A stretch of DNA of 64,000 nt from Lentzea sp. NEAU-D7 (GTDB lineage: Bacteria > Actinomycetota > Actinomycetes > Mycobacteriales > Pseudonocardiaceae), in assembly GCF_026242055.1 (NCBI RefSeq), contig NZ_JAPJDL010000007.1, forward strand, positions 164,994 to 228,993, written 5' to 3'. Numbering within the stretch: position 1 is the stretch's first letter; each line of letters starts with the position of its first letter. Below the pieces are notes generated by a model. That model was not told where the DNA came from and did not search any database. It saw only the letters and a list, made by a program, of their open reading frames with translations. Shown one piece after another: positions 49,435-57,089 of the stretch. A program made the translations under genes and the position numbers.

Positions 49435-49950
49435 ATGCACAGCCGCGATCGGGAACGCACCCGCCGCCGGTTGCTGGACGCCGCGTTGGTCGAGTTCGCC
49501 GCCTACGGGATCGCCGGGGCGCGGATGGAACGCATCGCGCGCATCGCCCGGTGCTCCGCGGGCCTCGCCTACAACTACTACGGCGGCAAGGACGAGCTGT
49601 TCGAGGCCGTGCAGTCGGAGGTGGTGGGCGCCGCCATGGTGGAGTTCGACGCCCACGACCTGCCGGGATACGCGGGCCGGTTGTACGACCTGCAGCACCG
49701 TCACCCGGAGTTCGCGCGGCTCGCGACCTGGCAGCGGCTGGAGCGGCGCGGGTCGGTCAGCCGGGTGGCCGAGGTCGAGGCGGTCCGGGCCGCGCAGGAG
49801 GCCGGGGTGGTGTCGTCGCGGTTCTCGGCGGAGCACGTGGTGCAGCTGGTGCTGGCGATCGCCTCGATGTGGTCCAACGGCACGTGCTCGAACCACCTGG
49901 AGCGGCGGCGGTGCGTCGAGGAGGCCGTGCGGCGGCTGGTCGAGCCGTAG
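49435..49950 (+). CDS. TetR/AcrR family transcriptional regulator
   Basis: A regulator of 171 residues. The N-terminal HTH reads TRRRLLDAALVEFAAYGIAG and CSAGLAYNYYGGKDELFEAV. The C-terminal ligand domain ends ASMWSNGTCSNHLERRR. Starts 20 bases after a terminator and 37 bases upstream of two glycosyltransferase genes in the same direction, so it may control them. Confidence 0.9.
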   Translation: MHSRDRERTRRRLLDAALVEFAAYGIAGARMERIARIARCSAGLAYNYYGGKDELFEAVQSEVVGAAMVEFDAHDLPGYAGRLYDLQHRHPEFARLATWQRLERRGSVSRVAEVEAVRAAQEAGVVSSRFSAEHVVQLVLAIASMWSNGTCSNHLERRRCVEEAVRRLVEP

Positions 49951-49987
49951 ACCGGGGCAACTCCGCGCGTGTGGTTAACCTGGATCT

Positions 49988-51064
49988 ATGCGTGTTCTCG
50001 TAGTCGCCGCTCCCCTCCTGGGTCACGTCTTCCCGTTGATGCCGCTGGCGCTGGCGTTGCGCGACGCGGGTCACGAGGTCGTGGTCGCGACGGGTGGCGA
50101 GGCGCTGCGGGTCCGCGACTCCGGTCTGCGGGTCGAGGACGTCGTGCCGTCCCGCGTCCGCTTCGGACCGATCGCGCTGCGCATCATGCTCACGCATCCG
50201 CTGGTGGCCAGGAGGGAGCTGCGGGGCAGCGGCCGGCTCGACTTCGTGTCGCGGATGTTCGGCAGCGTCGGCGACGCGATGACCGCGCCGCTGCAGGCGT
50301 TCGCCCGCGGGTGGCGCCCGGACGTCGTGGTGCACGAACCGCTCGCCGCCGCCGGGTCGGCGCTGGGGGTGCCGTCGATCGTCCACGACGTGTCGCTGTT
50401 CGACGGGCTGGAGCTGACGGCCGCGGTCGGGGCGCGGATGAAGGCCGAAGTGCGTTCTCCCGCAACGGTTCTGCGCACCGCGCCGCCGTCGCTCGCGGAG
50501 TTCCCCGGCGGCGAGCCGATGCGGTTCGCGCCGTACAGCGGTGAGGGCGAGGTGCCGCGGTGGCTCGCCGAGCCGTCCGGGAAGCCGCGCATCCTCGTCA
50601 GCCGCAGCACCGCGCCCGGTCCCGGTGCCGGGCGGATGATGGCGGCCGTGGTCAGGGCGGCCGAGGACGTGGACGCCGAGTTCGTGCTGGTCCGTCCGGA
50701 CCGGACCGGGGGTCTGCCGGGCAACGTCCGGACGGTCGGGTGGGTGCCGCTGCCGCGGGTGCTGCCGTTCTGCGACGGGATCGTGCACCACGGCGGGGCG
50801 GGCACGGTGCTCGGCTCGCTCGCGGCCGGGGTGCCCCAGCTGGTCGAGCCGGGACCCGGCGACCGGACAGTGCACGCGACGGCGGTCACCGGGCGCGGGG
50901 CCGGGTTGCGGGCCGAGCCGCGCGAGGTCACGGCGGCGCTGCTCACCCAGCTGATCGAGGACTCGAAGCTGCAGCGGGCCGCCGGTGAGGTGCGCGCCGA
51001 GATCGCGGCGATGCCTTCACCCAACGACGTGGCGGAACGGTGGGAAAGTCTCCCGATGCAATAG
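49988..51064 (+). CDS. GT1-family glycosyltransferase
   Basis: An MGT-like GT-B enzyme of 358 residues. MRVLVVAAPLLGHVFPLMPL is the N-terminal acceptor-domain start. DGIVHHGGAGTVLGSLAAGVP is the donor-binding motif of natural-product glycosyltransferases. It should move a sugar from an NDP donor to a small aglycone. It ends AEIAAMPSPNDV, an ending shared with the next gene, so the two arose by duplication. No sugar-biosynthesis or aglycone genes are nearby, so a detoxifying role is possible. Confidence 0.9.
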   Translation: MRVLVVAAPLLGHVFPLMPLALALRDAGHEVVVATGGEALRVRDSGLRVEDVVPSRVRFGPIALRIMLTHPLVARRELRGSGRLDFVSRMFGSVGDAMTAPLQAFARGWRPDVVVHEPLAAAGSALGVPSIVHDVSLFDGLELTAAVGARMKAEVRSPATVLRTAPPSLAEFPGGEPMRFAPYSGEGEVPRWLAEPSGKPRILVSRSTAPGPGAGRMMAAVVRAAEDVDAEFVLVRPDRTGGLPGNVRTVGWVPLPRVLPFCDGIVHHGGAGTVLGSLAAGVPQLVEPGPGDRTVHATAVTGRGAGLRAEPREVTAALLTQLIEDSKLQRAAGEVRAEIAAMPSPNDVAERWESLPMQ

Positions 51065-51085
51065 AGCAGCACCTAATCTGACCGA

Positions 51086-52231
51086 GTGCGCATTCTCTTC
51101 TCGAGCTTAGGCTCACACGGACACGTTTACCCGATACTTCCGCTCGCGATCGCCGCGCGAGCGCAAGGACATGACGTTCTCTACGCCGTCGACCCGGGAT
51201 TCCACCCGACCGTGGAAAAGCTCGGGTTCACGGTGGTCGACGCGGGCATCAGCATCTGGGACGCGTTCCGCCAGGCGAACGCGCTGCACGGCACGGACGG
51301 GTTCCGCCGGGACATGCTGCGGCAGACCGCCGTGGACGCCTTCGGGTCCGTGCTGCCCAGGGCCTTCGTGAACGATCTGGAACCGGTGCTCGAACGGGAC
51401 AAGCCGGACCTCGTCGTCTTCGAGCTCATCAACCCCGGTGCGGGCCTCGCCGCCCTGCGCGCCGGGATTCCGGCGGTCTGCCACGGATTCGGCAAGATGG
51501 ACGAAAGCCTCATTCCGGAGGCAATGAGCGACCTCCTTCTGGAGTACGTCGCCGAGCTCGGCATCACCCTGCCGAATGGGCACCATTACGGACTCGGATC
51601 GACCTATGTCGACGTCTTCCCGCCGTCTTTGCAGGACCTGGCCTACCTCGCGGACGTGAATCGAATTCCGATGCGTCCGGTTCCGTTCGCCGAGCCGGGC
51701 GATCTGCCCGACTGGGTCGTGGAGCACGAGAGGCCGCTGGTCTACCTGACGTTCGGCACCGCGTTCTCGAACCCGGACGTGCTGCGCACCGCGATCGCCG
51801 GCGTGTCCGGTCTCGACGCCGAGGTGCTGGTCGCGACCGGGCCGCAGGTCGACCCGTCCGTGCTGACCGACGTGCCGGGCAACGTGCACGTGCTCCCGTG
51901 GGTGCCCCAGGCGGATCTGCTCGCGCACGCAGATCTCGTCGTGCACCACGGCGGCGCCGGCACCACGGTCGCCGCGATGACGCACGGCCTGCCGCAGCTC
52001 GTGCTGCCGCAGGGCGCCGACCAGTTCCGCAACGCCGAGATCGTCACGGACACCGGCCTGGGCGGCCGGCTCGTCGGTGAGGACTTCACCGCGGACGCGG
52101 TGCACGAGGTCGCGCGGAAGTTGTTGCGGGACAACGAAGTCCGGGCCGCGAACGCCGACATCGCCGCGGAGATCGCCGCGATGCCGTCGCCGGACGACGT
52201 GGTGCCGAAGCTGGCCGAGCTGGCCGGCTGA
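51086..52231 (+). CDS. GT1-family glycosyltransferase, second copy
   Basis: A GT-B enzyme of 381 residues, paralogous to the preceding gene. SSLGSHGHVYPILPLAIAAR opens the acceptor domain. VYLTFGTAFSNPDVLRTAI and ADLVVHHGGAGTTVAAMTHG form the donor site, followed by QGADQFRNAEIV. It shares the C-terminal AEIAAMPSPDDV with its neighbour. GTG 51086 lies 21 bases after the first copy's stop, so they are co-transcribed. Acceptor unknown; macrolide-type inactivation is one option. Confidence 0.9.
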   Translation: MRILFSSLGSHGHVYPILPLAIAARAQGHDVLYAVDPGFHPTVEKLGFTVVDAGISIWDAFRQANALHGTDGFRRDMLRQTAVDAFGSVLPRAFVNDLEPVLERDKPDLVVFELINPGAGLAALRAGIPAVCHGFGKMDESLIPEAMSDLLLEYVAELGITLPNGHHYGLGSTYVDVFPPSLQDLAYLADVNRIPMRPVPFAEPGDLPDWVVEHERPLVYLTFGTAFSNPDVLRTAIAGVSGLDAEVLVATGPQVDPSVLTDVPGNVHVLPWVPQADLLAHADLVVHHGGAGTTVAAMTHGLPQLVLPQGADQFRNAEIVTDTGLGGRLVGEDFTADAVHEVARKLLRDNEVRAANADIAAEIAAMPSPDDVVPKLAELAG

Positions 52232-52249
52232 CGACGTGCGGACCGGTGC

Positions 52250-52633
52250 CTACTCGCTGGGCACCGGTTTGAGCGCCGACACGGCCTCCTCGACGGAGTC
52301 GTACAGCGAGAGGACGTCGGCCACGCCCGTGACCTGCAGCGGTCTCCTGACGGCGCGCTGCGGTGCGACGACGTGGAGCTTCCTGCCGTGTTCCTCGGCC
52401 AGCTCGTGGGCCGAGATCAAAGTCGAGATGCCGGTGGAGCCGAAGAAGGTGACCAGGGTGAGATCGGCGATCAGCGCGGGCCCCTCGGAGACGAAGCCGA
52501 GACGAACGGCGTCCAGCACTTCGTCGGCGGTGTCGACGTCGATCTCACCTTCGACCACGACGACCATCAGCCCGGCCACCTCGGCGGCACGCACTGTCAG
52601 CAGCGGTGATTCCTTGAACTGTTCTTCGTTCAC
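52250..52633 (-). CDS. STAS-domain anti-sigma factor antagonist
   Basis: A protein of 127 residues from GTG 52633, preceded by GGGGAG. The STAS fold has VVVVEGEIDVDTADEVLDAV and TFFGSTGISTLISA, where the serine after Gly is the phosphorylation site of SpoIIAA/RsbV-type proteins. It would bind an anti-sigma kinase until phosphorylated. A minus-strand gene for an anti-sigma-like ATPase lies at 53887-54291, which suggests a partner-switching pair in one cluster with a two-component system. Confidence 0.88.
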   Translation of the reverse strand: MNEEQFKESPLLTVRAAEVAGLMVVVVEGEIDVDTADEVLDAVRLGFVSEGPALIADLTLVTFFGSTGISTLISAHELAEEHGRKLHVVAPQRAVRRPLQVTGVADVLSLYDSVEEAVSALKPVPSE

Positions 52634-52735
52634 CAGCACTCCCCGGTGGCCGAAGCGCACGAGACTCTGACTCCGAGCACGCTGCTGAACCCGGCTACAT
52701 CCCCGACGTTACGGCCGTTGCTTCCCCACCACAAC

Positions 52736-52848
52736 CTACCCGCCCGCCAACCTCCGGACGGCGGCGACCAGTTCGGTGTCGCGCACGCCCTCGGCCAGGC
52801 ACCTCGAGGTCCGGCTCGTCGTCGGCGACGAGCCACCCGCACGATCAC
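52736..52848 (-). pseudogene. Possible response-regulator remnant
   Basis: On the minus strand one frame reads LVADDEPDLE, like a receiver-domain start. Another frame shortly after reads EGVRDTELVAAVRRLAGG before a stop, like the end of a receiver or NarL-type regulator. Both lie in about 110 bases just after the histidine kinase stop. It looks like a regulator that lost its middle and its frame. Chance similarity is possible. Confidence 0.25.
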
Positions 52849-53870
52849 GACCGCACGTCCGGGAGCCAGAACTCGACGACGGTGCCCCCGTTCTCCCGCC
52901 CGGTCGCGGTGCACCACCCTCCGGCGGCCTCCGCCCGTTCCCGCATCTCGATCAGTCCGAAGTGGCCCGCGTTCGTGTCGAGGCCGGACAGCCCGACGCC
53001 GTCGTCCACCACCCTGACCAGGAAGCCCCTGTCCACCGTGGACAGGTCGAGCAGGACGGACGAGGCTCGCGCGTGCTTGCGGACGTTGGTGAGCGCCTCC
53101 TGGCAGATGCGGAAGATCGTGATGGCCGCGTCGGCGCCCGGCTCCCGTTCGAGCGCGTAGCGGATCTCCGCAGCCGTGGAGGTGTCGGCGAGGTACGCGG
53201 CCAGCGAGTTCCTCAGCCCTTGGCGGTCGATGCCGGGCGGGCGGACGCGGTGCACCAGGTCGCGCAGCCTGCTGATGGAGGCGCGGACCGCGCCGTCGAG
53301 CTGCTCCACGACTTCGCGGTGCTCGGCGGGCAGCTTGCCGGCGAGCAGCTGCAGCCGCATGTCGACCGCGACCATGGCCTGGATCGTGTCGTCGTGGACG
53401 TCCCACGCGATGCGCTGACGTTCCCGTTCCTGCGCCTCGACCAGGTGGGCGAACAGCCGGCGCCGGTCGGTGAGCTGCTGCTCCGCGCGCCGCCGTTCGG
53501 TCATGTCGCGGGTGACCTTGCCGAACCCGCGCAGCTCACCGCTGTCGTCGTGGAGCGCCGTGATGATGACGTTCGCCCAGAACCGGGTGCCGTCCTTGCG
53601 GACCCGCCAGCCCTCGTCCTCGATCGCGCCGTCGGCCTTCGCGACCCGCAGCTCCCACTCCGGCTTGCCGGACTGGACGTCCTCGGGCGGGTAGAAGGCC
53701 GAGAAGTGCTGCCCGATGATCTCCTCGGCGGCGTACCCCTTGATCCGCGCGGCTCCGGCGTTCCAGCTCGCGATGTGGCCGCCCGGGTCGAGCGCGAAGA
53801 TCGCGTAGTCGCGGACGCCCTGCACGAGCAGCCGGAACAGGTCGGTGTCGCGGAAGGCGTCCGGGTGCAC
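52845..53870 (-). CDS. PAS-domain sensor histidine kinase, NarX/DesK type
   Basis: A cytoplasmic kinase of 341 residues. A PAS domain (about 10-125: DYAIFALDPGGHIASWNAGA, then KGYAAEEIIGQHF and GTRFWANVIITALHDDSG) precedes a HisKA_3 dimerisation helix with ERQRIAWDVHDDTIQ (phospho-His). The HATPase part has ICQEALTNVRKHA and VVDDGVGL, and it ends HFGLIEMRERA. There is no membrane segment. The response regulator is probably the NarL-type gene two genes upstream (54320-54940). GTG 53870. Confidence 0.9.
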   Translation of the reverse strand: MHPDAFRDTDLFRLLVQGVRDYAIFALDPGGHIASWNAGAARIKGYAAEEIIGQHFSAFYPPEDVQSGKPEWELRVAKADGAIEDEGWRVRKDGTRFWANVIITALHDDSGELRGFGKVTRDMTERRRAEQQLTDRRRLFAHLVEAQERERQRIAWDVHDDTIQAMVAVDMRLQLLAGKLPAEHREVVEQLDGAVRASISRLRDLVHRVRPPGIDRQGLRNSLAAYLADTSTAAEIRYALEREPGADAAITIFRICQEALTNVRKHARASSVLLDLSTVDRGFLVRVVDDGVGLSGLDTNAGHFGLIEMRERAEAAGGWCTATGRENGGTVVEFWLPDVRS

Positions 53871-53886
53871 GGCCTCATCATGGCGG

Positions 53887-54291
53887 CTAGGCCGTCAGCT
53901 CACACCAGACGACGTTCTGGCCGGCGCGTTCCAGGACGCCCCAGCTCTCACCGAGGACGGCGACGAGCTGGAGTCCCCAGCCGGGCGCTCGTGGGGCGGC
54001 CGCGTCGTCCACGACCTCGACCAGCACCTGCTCCTCGCCACCGGAGATGTGCACGACGGGGCGGCCGCTGCCGTGGCAGACGGCGTTGGTGGTGAGTTCG
54101 TTGACGACCAGGACGACGTCCTCGTGGTGGCCGCGGTAGCCACACCTCTGCGCGGCCCGGCGGGCGAATTCGCGGGCGAGCGCCACACCACCGCGCCGGT
54201 CGTTCTCCGGCAGGGAGAACACGGCTTCGACGAGCGCGCTTCCGGCCACACGACCACACTGCTCCAAGGTCGGCCCTTCGTGCAGATGCAT
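53887..54291 (-). CDS. Anti-sigma-like ATP-binding protein (HATPase_c_2)
   Basis: A protein of 134 residues from ATG 54291. EDVVLVVNELTTNAVCHGSG is the N box of RsbW/SpoIIAB-type kinases, and VEVVDDAAAPRAPGWGLQLV supplies the G boxes. Such proteins bind sigma factors or phosphorylate STAS partners; a STAS gene lies about 1.25 kb downstream on the same strand. The start codon lies in a 14-bp palindrome. Confidence 0.85.
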   Translation of the reverse strand: MHLHEGPTLEQCGRVAGSALVEAVFSLPENDRRGGVALAREFARRAAQRCGYRGHHEDVVLVVNELTTNAVCHGSGRPVVHISGGEEQVLVEVVDDAAAPRAPGWGLQLVAVLGESWGVLERAGQNVVWCELTA

Positions 54292-54321
54292 CTGCCTCAG
54301 GCCGGCTGGTGCAGATGCATC
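54280..54321. repeat. 13-bp direct repeats with an embedded palindrome
   Basis: GTGCAGATGCATC occurs at 54280-54292 and 54309-54321, 29 bases apart. The first copy is part of the 14-bp palindrome GCAGATGCATCTGC (54282-54295). They span the ATPase start and the upstream stop, a possible operator or translational control site. Confidence 0.6.
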
Positions 54322-54940
54322 AGTCGAGCAGGCCTTCGCGGCGGGCGATGGACACCGCTTCCAGCTTCGAGCACGCGCCGAGCTTGTCGAGCACGTGCTG
54401 CACGTGGTTGCGCGCGGTGTTGCGGGCGACGCCGAGCCGCGTCGAGATCTGCTCGGCACCGGCACCGTCCGCGAGCAGCGACAACGTCTCGCGCTCGCGT
54501 GCGGTGAGCGTCGCGCCGGTGGCGCTGACACGGCCGGTCAGCCGGTCGAGCACGCCCGCGAGCAGCCTCGGGTCGAACACGACCTCGCCCGCCGCGACCC
54601 GGCGGACGGCGTCGACCAGGTCCTCCAGCCGTGCCGACTTGAGCATCAGGCCCGCGCCACCGGCCTCGGCGACGCGCGCGGCGACCGACGCCGTGGCCTC
54701 ACCGGTCAGCACCAGGACCTTCACCCCGAGCGCGACGAACTGCCCGATCAGCGCGGTGCCGTCGCCGTCCGGCAGTCTGCGGTCGAGGAGGACGACGTCG
54801 GGCTCGCCGCGGCTCGTCTCCGCGAGCGCCGCCGCGACGGTGGACGCGCGGGCGATCACCTCGATCCCGGCGCGTTCCAGGGCCAGGCCGATCGCCTCGG
54901 CGACCATGTCGTGGTCCTCCACGAGAACCACTCGGGTCAT
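54320..54940 (-). CDS. NarL/FixJ-type response regulator
   Basis: A protein of 206 residues. The receiver has VVLVEDHDMVAEAI and the phospho-acceptor in VVLLDRRLPDGDG, with VLTGEA and MLKSA downstream. The LuxR HTH is LTARERETLSLLADGAGAEQ, then VARNTARNHVQHVLDKL. It is the partner of the PAS kinase in the same minus-strand cluster. Its stop codon lies in the direct repeat before the ATPase gene. Confidence 0.92.
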   Translation of the reverse strand: MTRVVLVEDHDMVAEAIGLALERAGIEVIARASTVAAALAETSRGEPDVVLLDRRLPDGDGTALIGQFVALGVKVLVLTGEATASVAARVAEAGGAGLMLKSARLEDLVDAVRRVAAGEVVFDPRLLAGVLDRLTGRVSATGATLTARERETLSLLADGAGAEQISTRLGVARNTARNHVQHVLDKLGACSKLEAVSIARREGLLD

Positions 54941-54945
54941 GCGGT

Positions 54946-55941
54946 TCAGCCTACGGCGTAGCGGAAGTTCCGCGACCGTCCGACCACGGACGAACGCACC
55001 TGGTCGAACACCTCTTCGTGCTGCTCCTCGACGCCCAGCCGCGGCGAGATGAGCTTGAGCAGGTGGGTGGCCCCGGTGCCGAGGGCGCCGCCGAGCGGGA
55101 GCAGGCCGAGGAAGATCTCGGTGCTGGAGCGCCCGGCCGTCTCCCGGGCCCGGTGCAGGGCTTCCAGCGGCAGGTCGGCCAGCAGGACGTTGTCGCCCTG
55201 GTAGGTGTGCGGCGGCAGCGGCCTGCCGGCGGCCCGGGCGAACGGCTTCACGCCGAACTCCTCCTTCAGCACGGGCGCGACGCGGAGATGGCCGACGTCG
55301 AACGGTTTCGTGCTCGCGAAGGTCACGCGCACGACGTCGCCGAGGGTCGTGAGCGCCGGCGTGACGTGGTCCGGCAGGTCCCAGCCGTGGAACGCCTCGA
55401 ACACCGCTTCCGCGTACCGGGCCTCGAAGAACATCTCGCCCGCGTGCACCTCGGTGACGGGCAGGAGCTCGAACTCCAGCGCGGTGACGACGTCACCGGT
55501 CTTCTCGGTCGTGCGGACGCGGTCGCTCGCGAGACCGAACTCCCGAGCCAGCACGCTGAACCCGCCGCCGAGGGTGTAGCCGACGACCCCGACGTCACTC
55601 GCGTCGCCGCTGAGCGGGGCGAGGCCGTGTTCCGCGGCCTTCTCGACCACCTGCTGCCAGACCGCACCGGCTTCGGCCCTCGCGGTCCGGGTCGCGGGGT
55701 CGATCCGGACCTCGTTCATGCGCCTGGTGGAGATCAGGACGCCGGTGGTCGGCGTGGTGAGGCCGTGCCCGGTGGCCTGGACCGCGTACTCGTGGCCGTG
55801 GTTCCCGGCGTACCGGAGCGCTTCTTCGACGTCCCGCGCGGTCTCCACGGCGAAGATCACCTGCGGTTCGTGGCGGAGTCCGGTCTGGAAGCCGCTGCGC
55901 TCCTCGTCGTAACCGGCGTCTCCGGGGTAGAAGATCTGCAT
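54946..55941 (-). CDS. FAD-binding PCMH-type oxidase, internally shortened
   Basis: A flavoprotein of 331 residues of the berberine-bridge/FAD_binding_4 type. QATGHGLTTPTTGVLIST and GVVGYTLGGGFSVLAREFGL are FAD-binding loops. Relatives usually exceed 440 residues and continue from SDRVR through a conserved DLFWALRGGGGNFGVV stretch. Here the text jumps from DRVRTTEKTG to VVTALEFELLPV, so about 30-35 residues appear to be missing. The usual C-terminal BBE ending is also not evident. It may be inactive or a divergent subgroup. Divergent from a LysR gene, its likely regulator. Confidence 0.75.
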   Translation of the reverse strand: MQIFYPGDAGYDEERSGFQTGLRHEPQVIFAVETARDVEEALRYAGNHGHEYAVQATGHGLTTPTTGVLISTRRMNEVRIDPATRTARAEAGAVWQQVVEKAAEHGLAPLSGDASDVGVVGYTLGGGFSVLAREFGLASDRVRTTEKTGDVVTALEFELLPVTEVHAGEMFFEARYAEAVFEAFHGWDLPDHVTPALTTLGDVVRVTFASTKPFDVGHLRVAPVLKEEFGVKPFARAAGRPLPPHTYQGDNVLLADLPLEALHRARETAGRSSTEIFLGLLPLGGALGTGATHLLKLISPRLGVEEQHEEVFDQVRSSVVGRSRNFRYAVG

Positions 55942-55997
55942 GTCTCCAGGGTCATTGGCCTGCGCTTATATGTCCAAGAACTAGTTGTACCGCCGTC

Positions 55998-56003
55998 TAT
56001 AAT
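55998..56003 (+). promoter_or_regulatory. -10 element of the lysR gene, possibly leaderless
   Basis: A consensus TATAAT ends eight bases before the ATG at 56012. Transcription should start at or within a couple of bases of that ATG, giving a leaderless message, which is common in actinomycetes. No ribosome binding site is present. Confidence 0.55.
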
Positions 56004-56011
56004 CGTTGGTT

Positions 56012-56881
56012 ATGGAGCTTCGCCAGCTGGATTACTTCGTGGCGGTCGCGGAGTCGGGCTCGTTCACGCGGGCCGCCGAACGGGTCCACGTCGCGCAGCC
56101 GGGCGTCAGCGCGCAGATCCGGCGGCTGGAACGGGAGCTCGGGCACGCGCTGCTGGACCGGTCGGGCCGCACGGTCACGCTCACCGACGTGGGCGCGGCG
56201 GTGCTCCCGCTCGCCAGGGCGGCGCTGGCATCGGTGGAGTCGGCGCGGCGGACAGTGGAGGAGATGGCCGGACTGGTGCGCGGGTCCGTGCGCGTCGGGA
56301 TGGTCGTGTCGTGCGGGATCATGGACCTCCCCGAGCTGCTGTCGGAGTTCCACTCCGCTCACCCGGCCGTCGAGATCACGTTGGCGGAGGCCAACTCCGA
56401 CGAGCTGATCACGTCGCTTGTGGACGGACGGCTGGACTTCGCACTGGTCGGTTACGCGGGCGCGGAGCCGGAGGGGTTGTCCGTCCGGGTGCTGGCCGAC
56501 GAGCCGCTCGTGGCCGCGGTCGCGGACTCGGATGCCTGGTACGGCAGGGAATCCGTTGCACTGGACGAGCTGCTGGAGCGCGGGTTGATCAGCCTGCCGC
56601 CGGGGACGGGGCTGCGCGGGGCGCTGGACGCCGCCTGCGGTGCGCGACGGCCGCGGATCGCGTTCGAGGCGTCCGCGCCGCCGATGGTGATCACGCTGGC
56701 TCAGCGCGGGCTCGGGCCGGCGATCCTCGCGTCGTCGATGGTCTCCGGCCTGCACGCCGTGCGGATCACCGATCCCTCTCCGCGCAGCAGGCTCGCGTTC
56801 GCGTGGCGCGCGGAGGGTCCGCACAGCCCTGCCGCGCGGGCGCTGATCGGGCTCGCGGAAAACCAGGTGACAGCGCTCTAG
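56012..56881 (+). CDS. LysR-family transcriptional regulator
   Basis: A protein of 289 residues. The N-terminal winged helix reads LRQLDYFVAVAESGSFTRAA, then VAQPGVSAQIRRLERELGHA. The C-terminal periplasmic-binding-like effector domain includes GSVRVGMVVSCGIMD and RLDFALVGY. ATG 56012. Divergent from the shortened FAD oxidase, which it probably controls. Confidence 0.92.
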   Translation: MELRQLDYFVAVAESGSFTRAAERVHVAQPGVSAQIRRLERELGHALLDRSGRTVTLTDVGAAVLPLARAALASVESARRTVEEMAGLVRGSVRVGMVVSCGIMDLPELLSEFHSAHPAVEITLAEANSDELITSLVDGRLDFALVGYAGAEPEGLSVRVLADEPLVAAVADSDAWYGRESVALDELLERGLISLPPGTGLRGALDAACGARRPRIAFEASAPPMVITLAQRGLGPAILASSMVSGLHAVRITDPSPRSRLAFAWRAEGPHSPAARALIGLAENQVTAL

Positions 56882-57000
56882 CCGCCCTGTCACGATCACC
56901 GCATGTTCCTGACGGCTGAGCGCAACACGTTCGCAGGTGTTCCTGCGTGCGCGCTCGCCGACGTCCCGGCACAGCTGGCCGGCGCCCGACTCTGACCCTT

Positions 57001-57029
57001 CTCCAGTCCATCCTTCAGGACCACTGGAG
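57001..57029 (+). promoter_or_regulatory. Stem-loop in the tuf-like leader
   Basis: CTCCAGT (57001-57007) and ACTGGAG (57023-57029) form a 7-bp stem around 15 bases, 60 bases before the EF-Tu start. A 30-codon frame (56903-56995) lies just before it but has no ribosome binding site. Possible attenuation region. Confidence 0.35.
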
Positions 57030-57089
57030 GAGGGTCGTAGCGGTCCGCGGTTCTGAGAAACCAGCTGCACATCCCGAGGACACAGGACG

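Noticed and set aside
56903-56995. 30-codon frame upstream of the tuf-like gene as a leader peptide
   Set aside because: No ribosome binding site and no run of regulatory codons; kept only as a note on the leader region.
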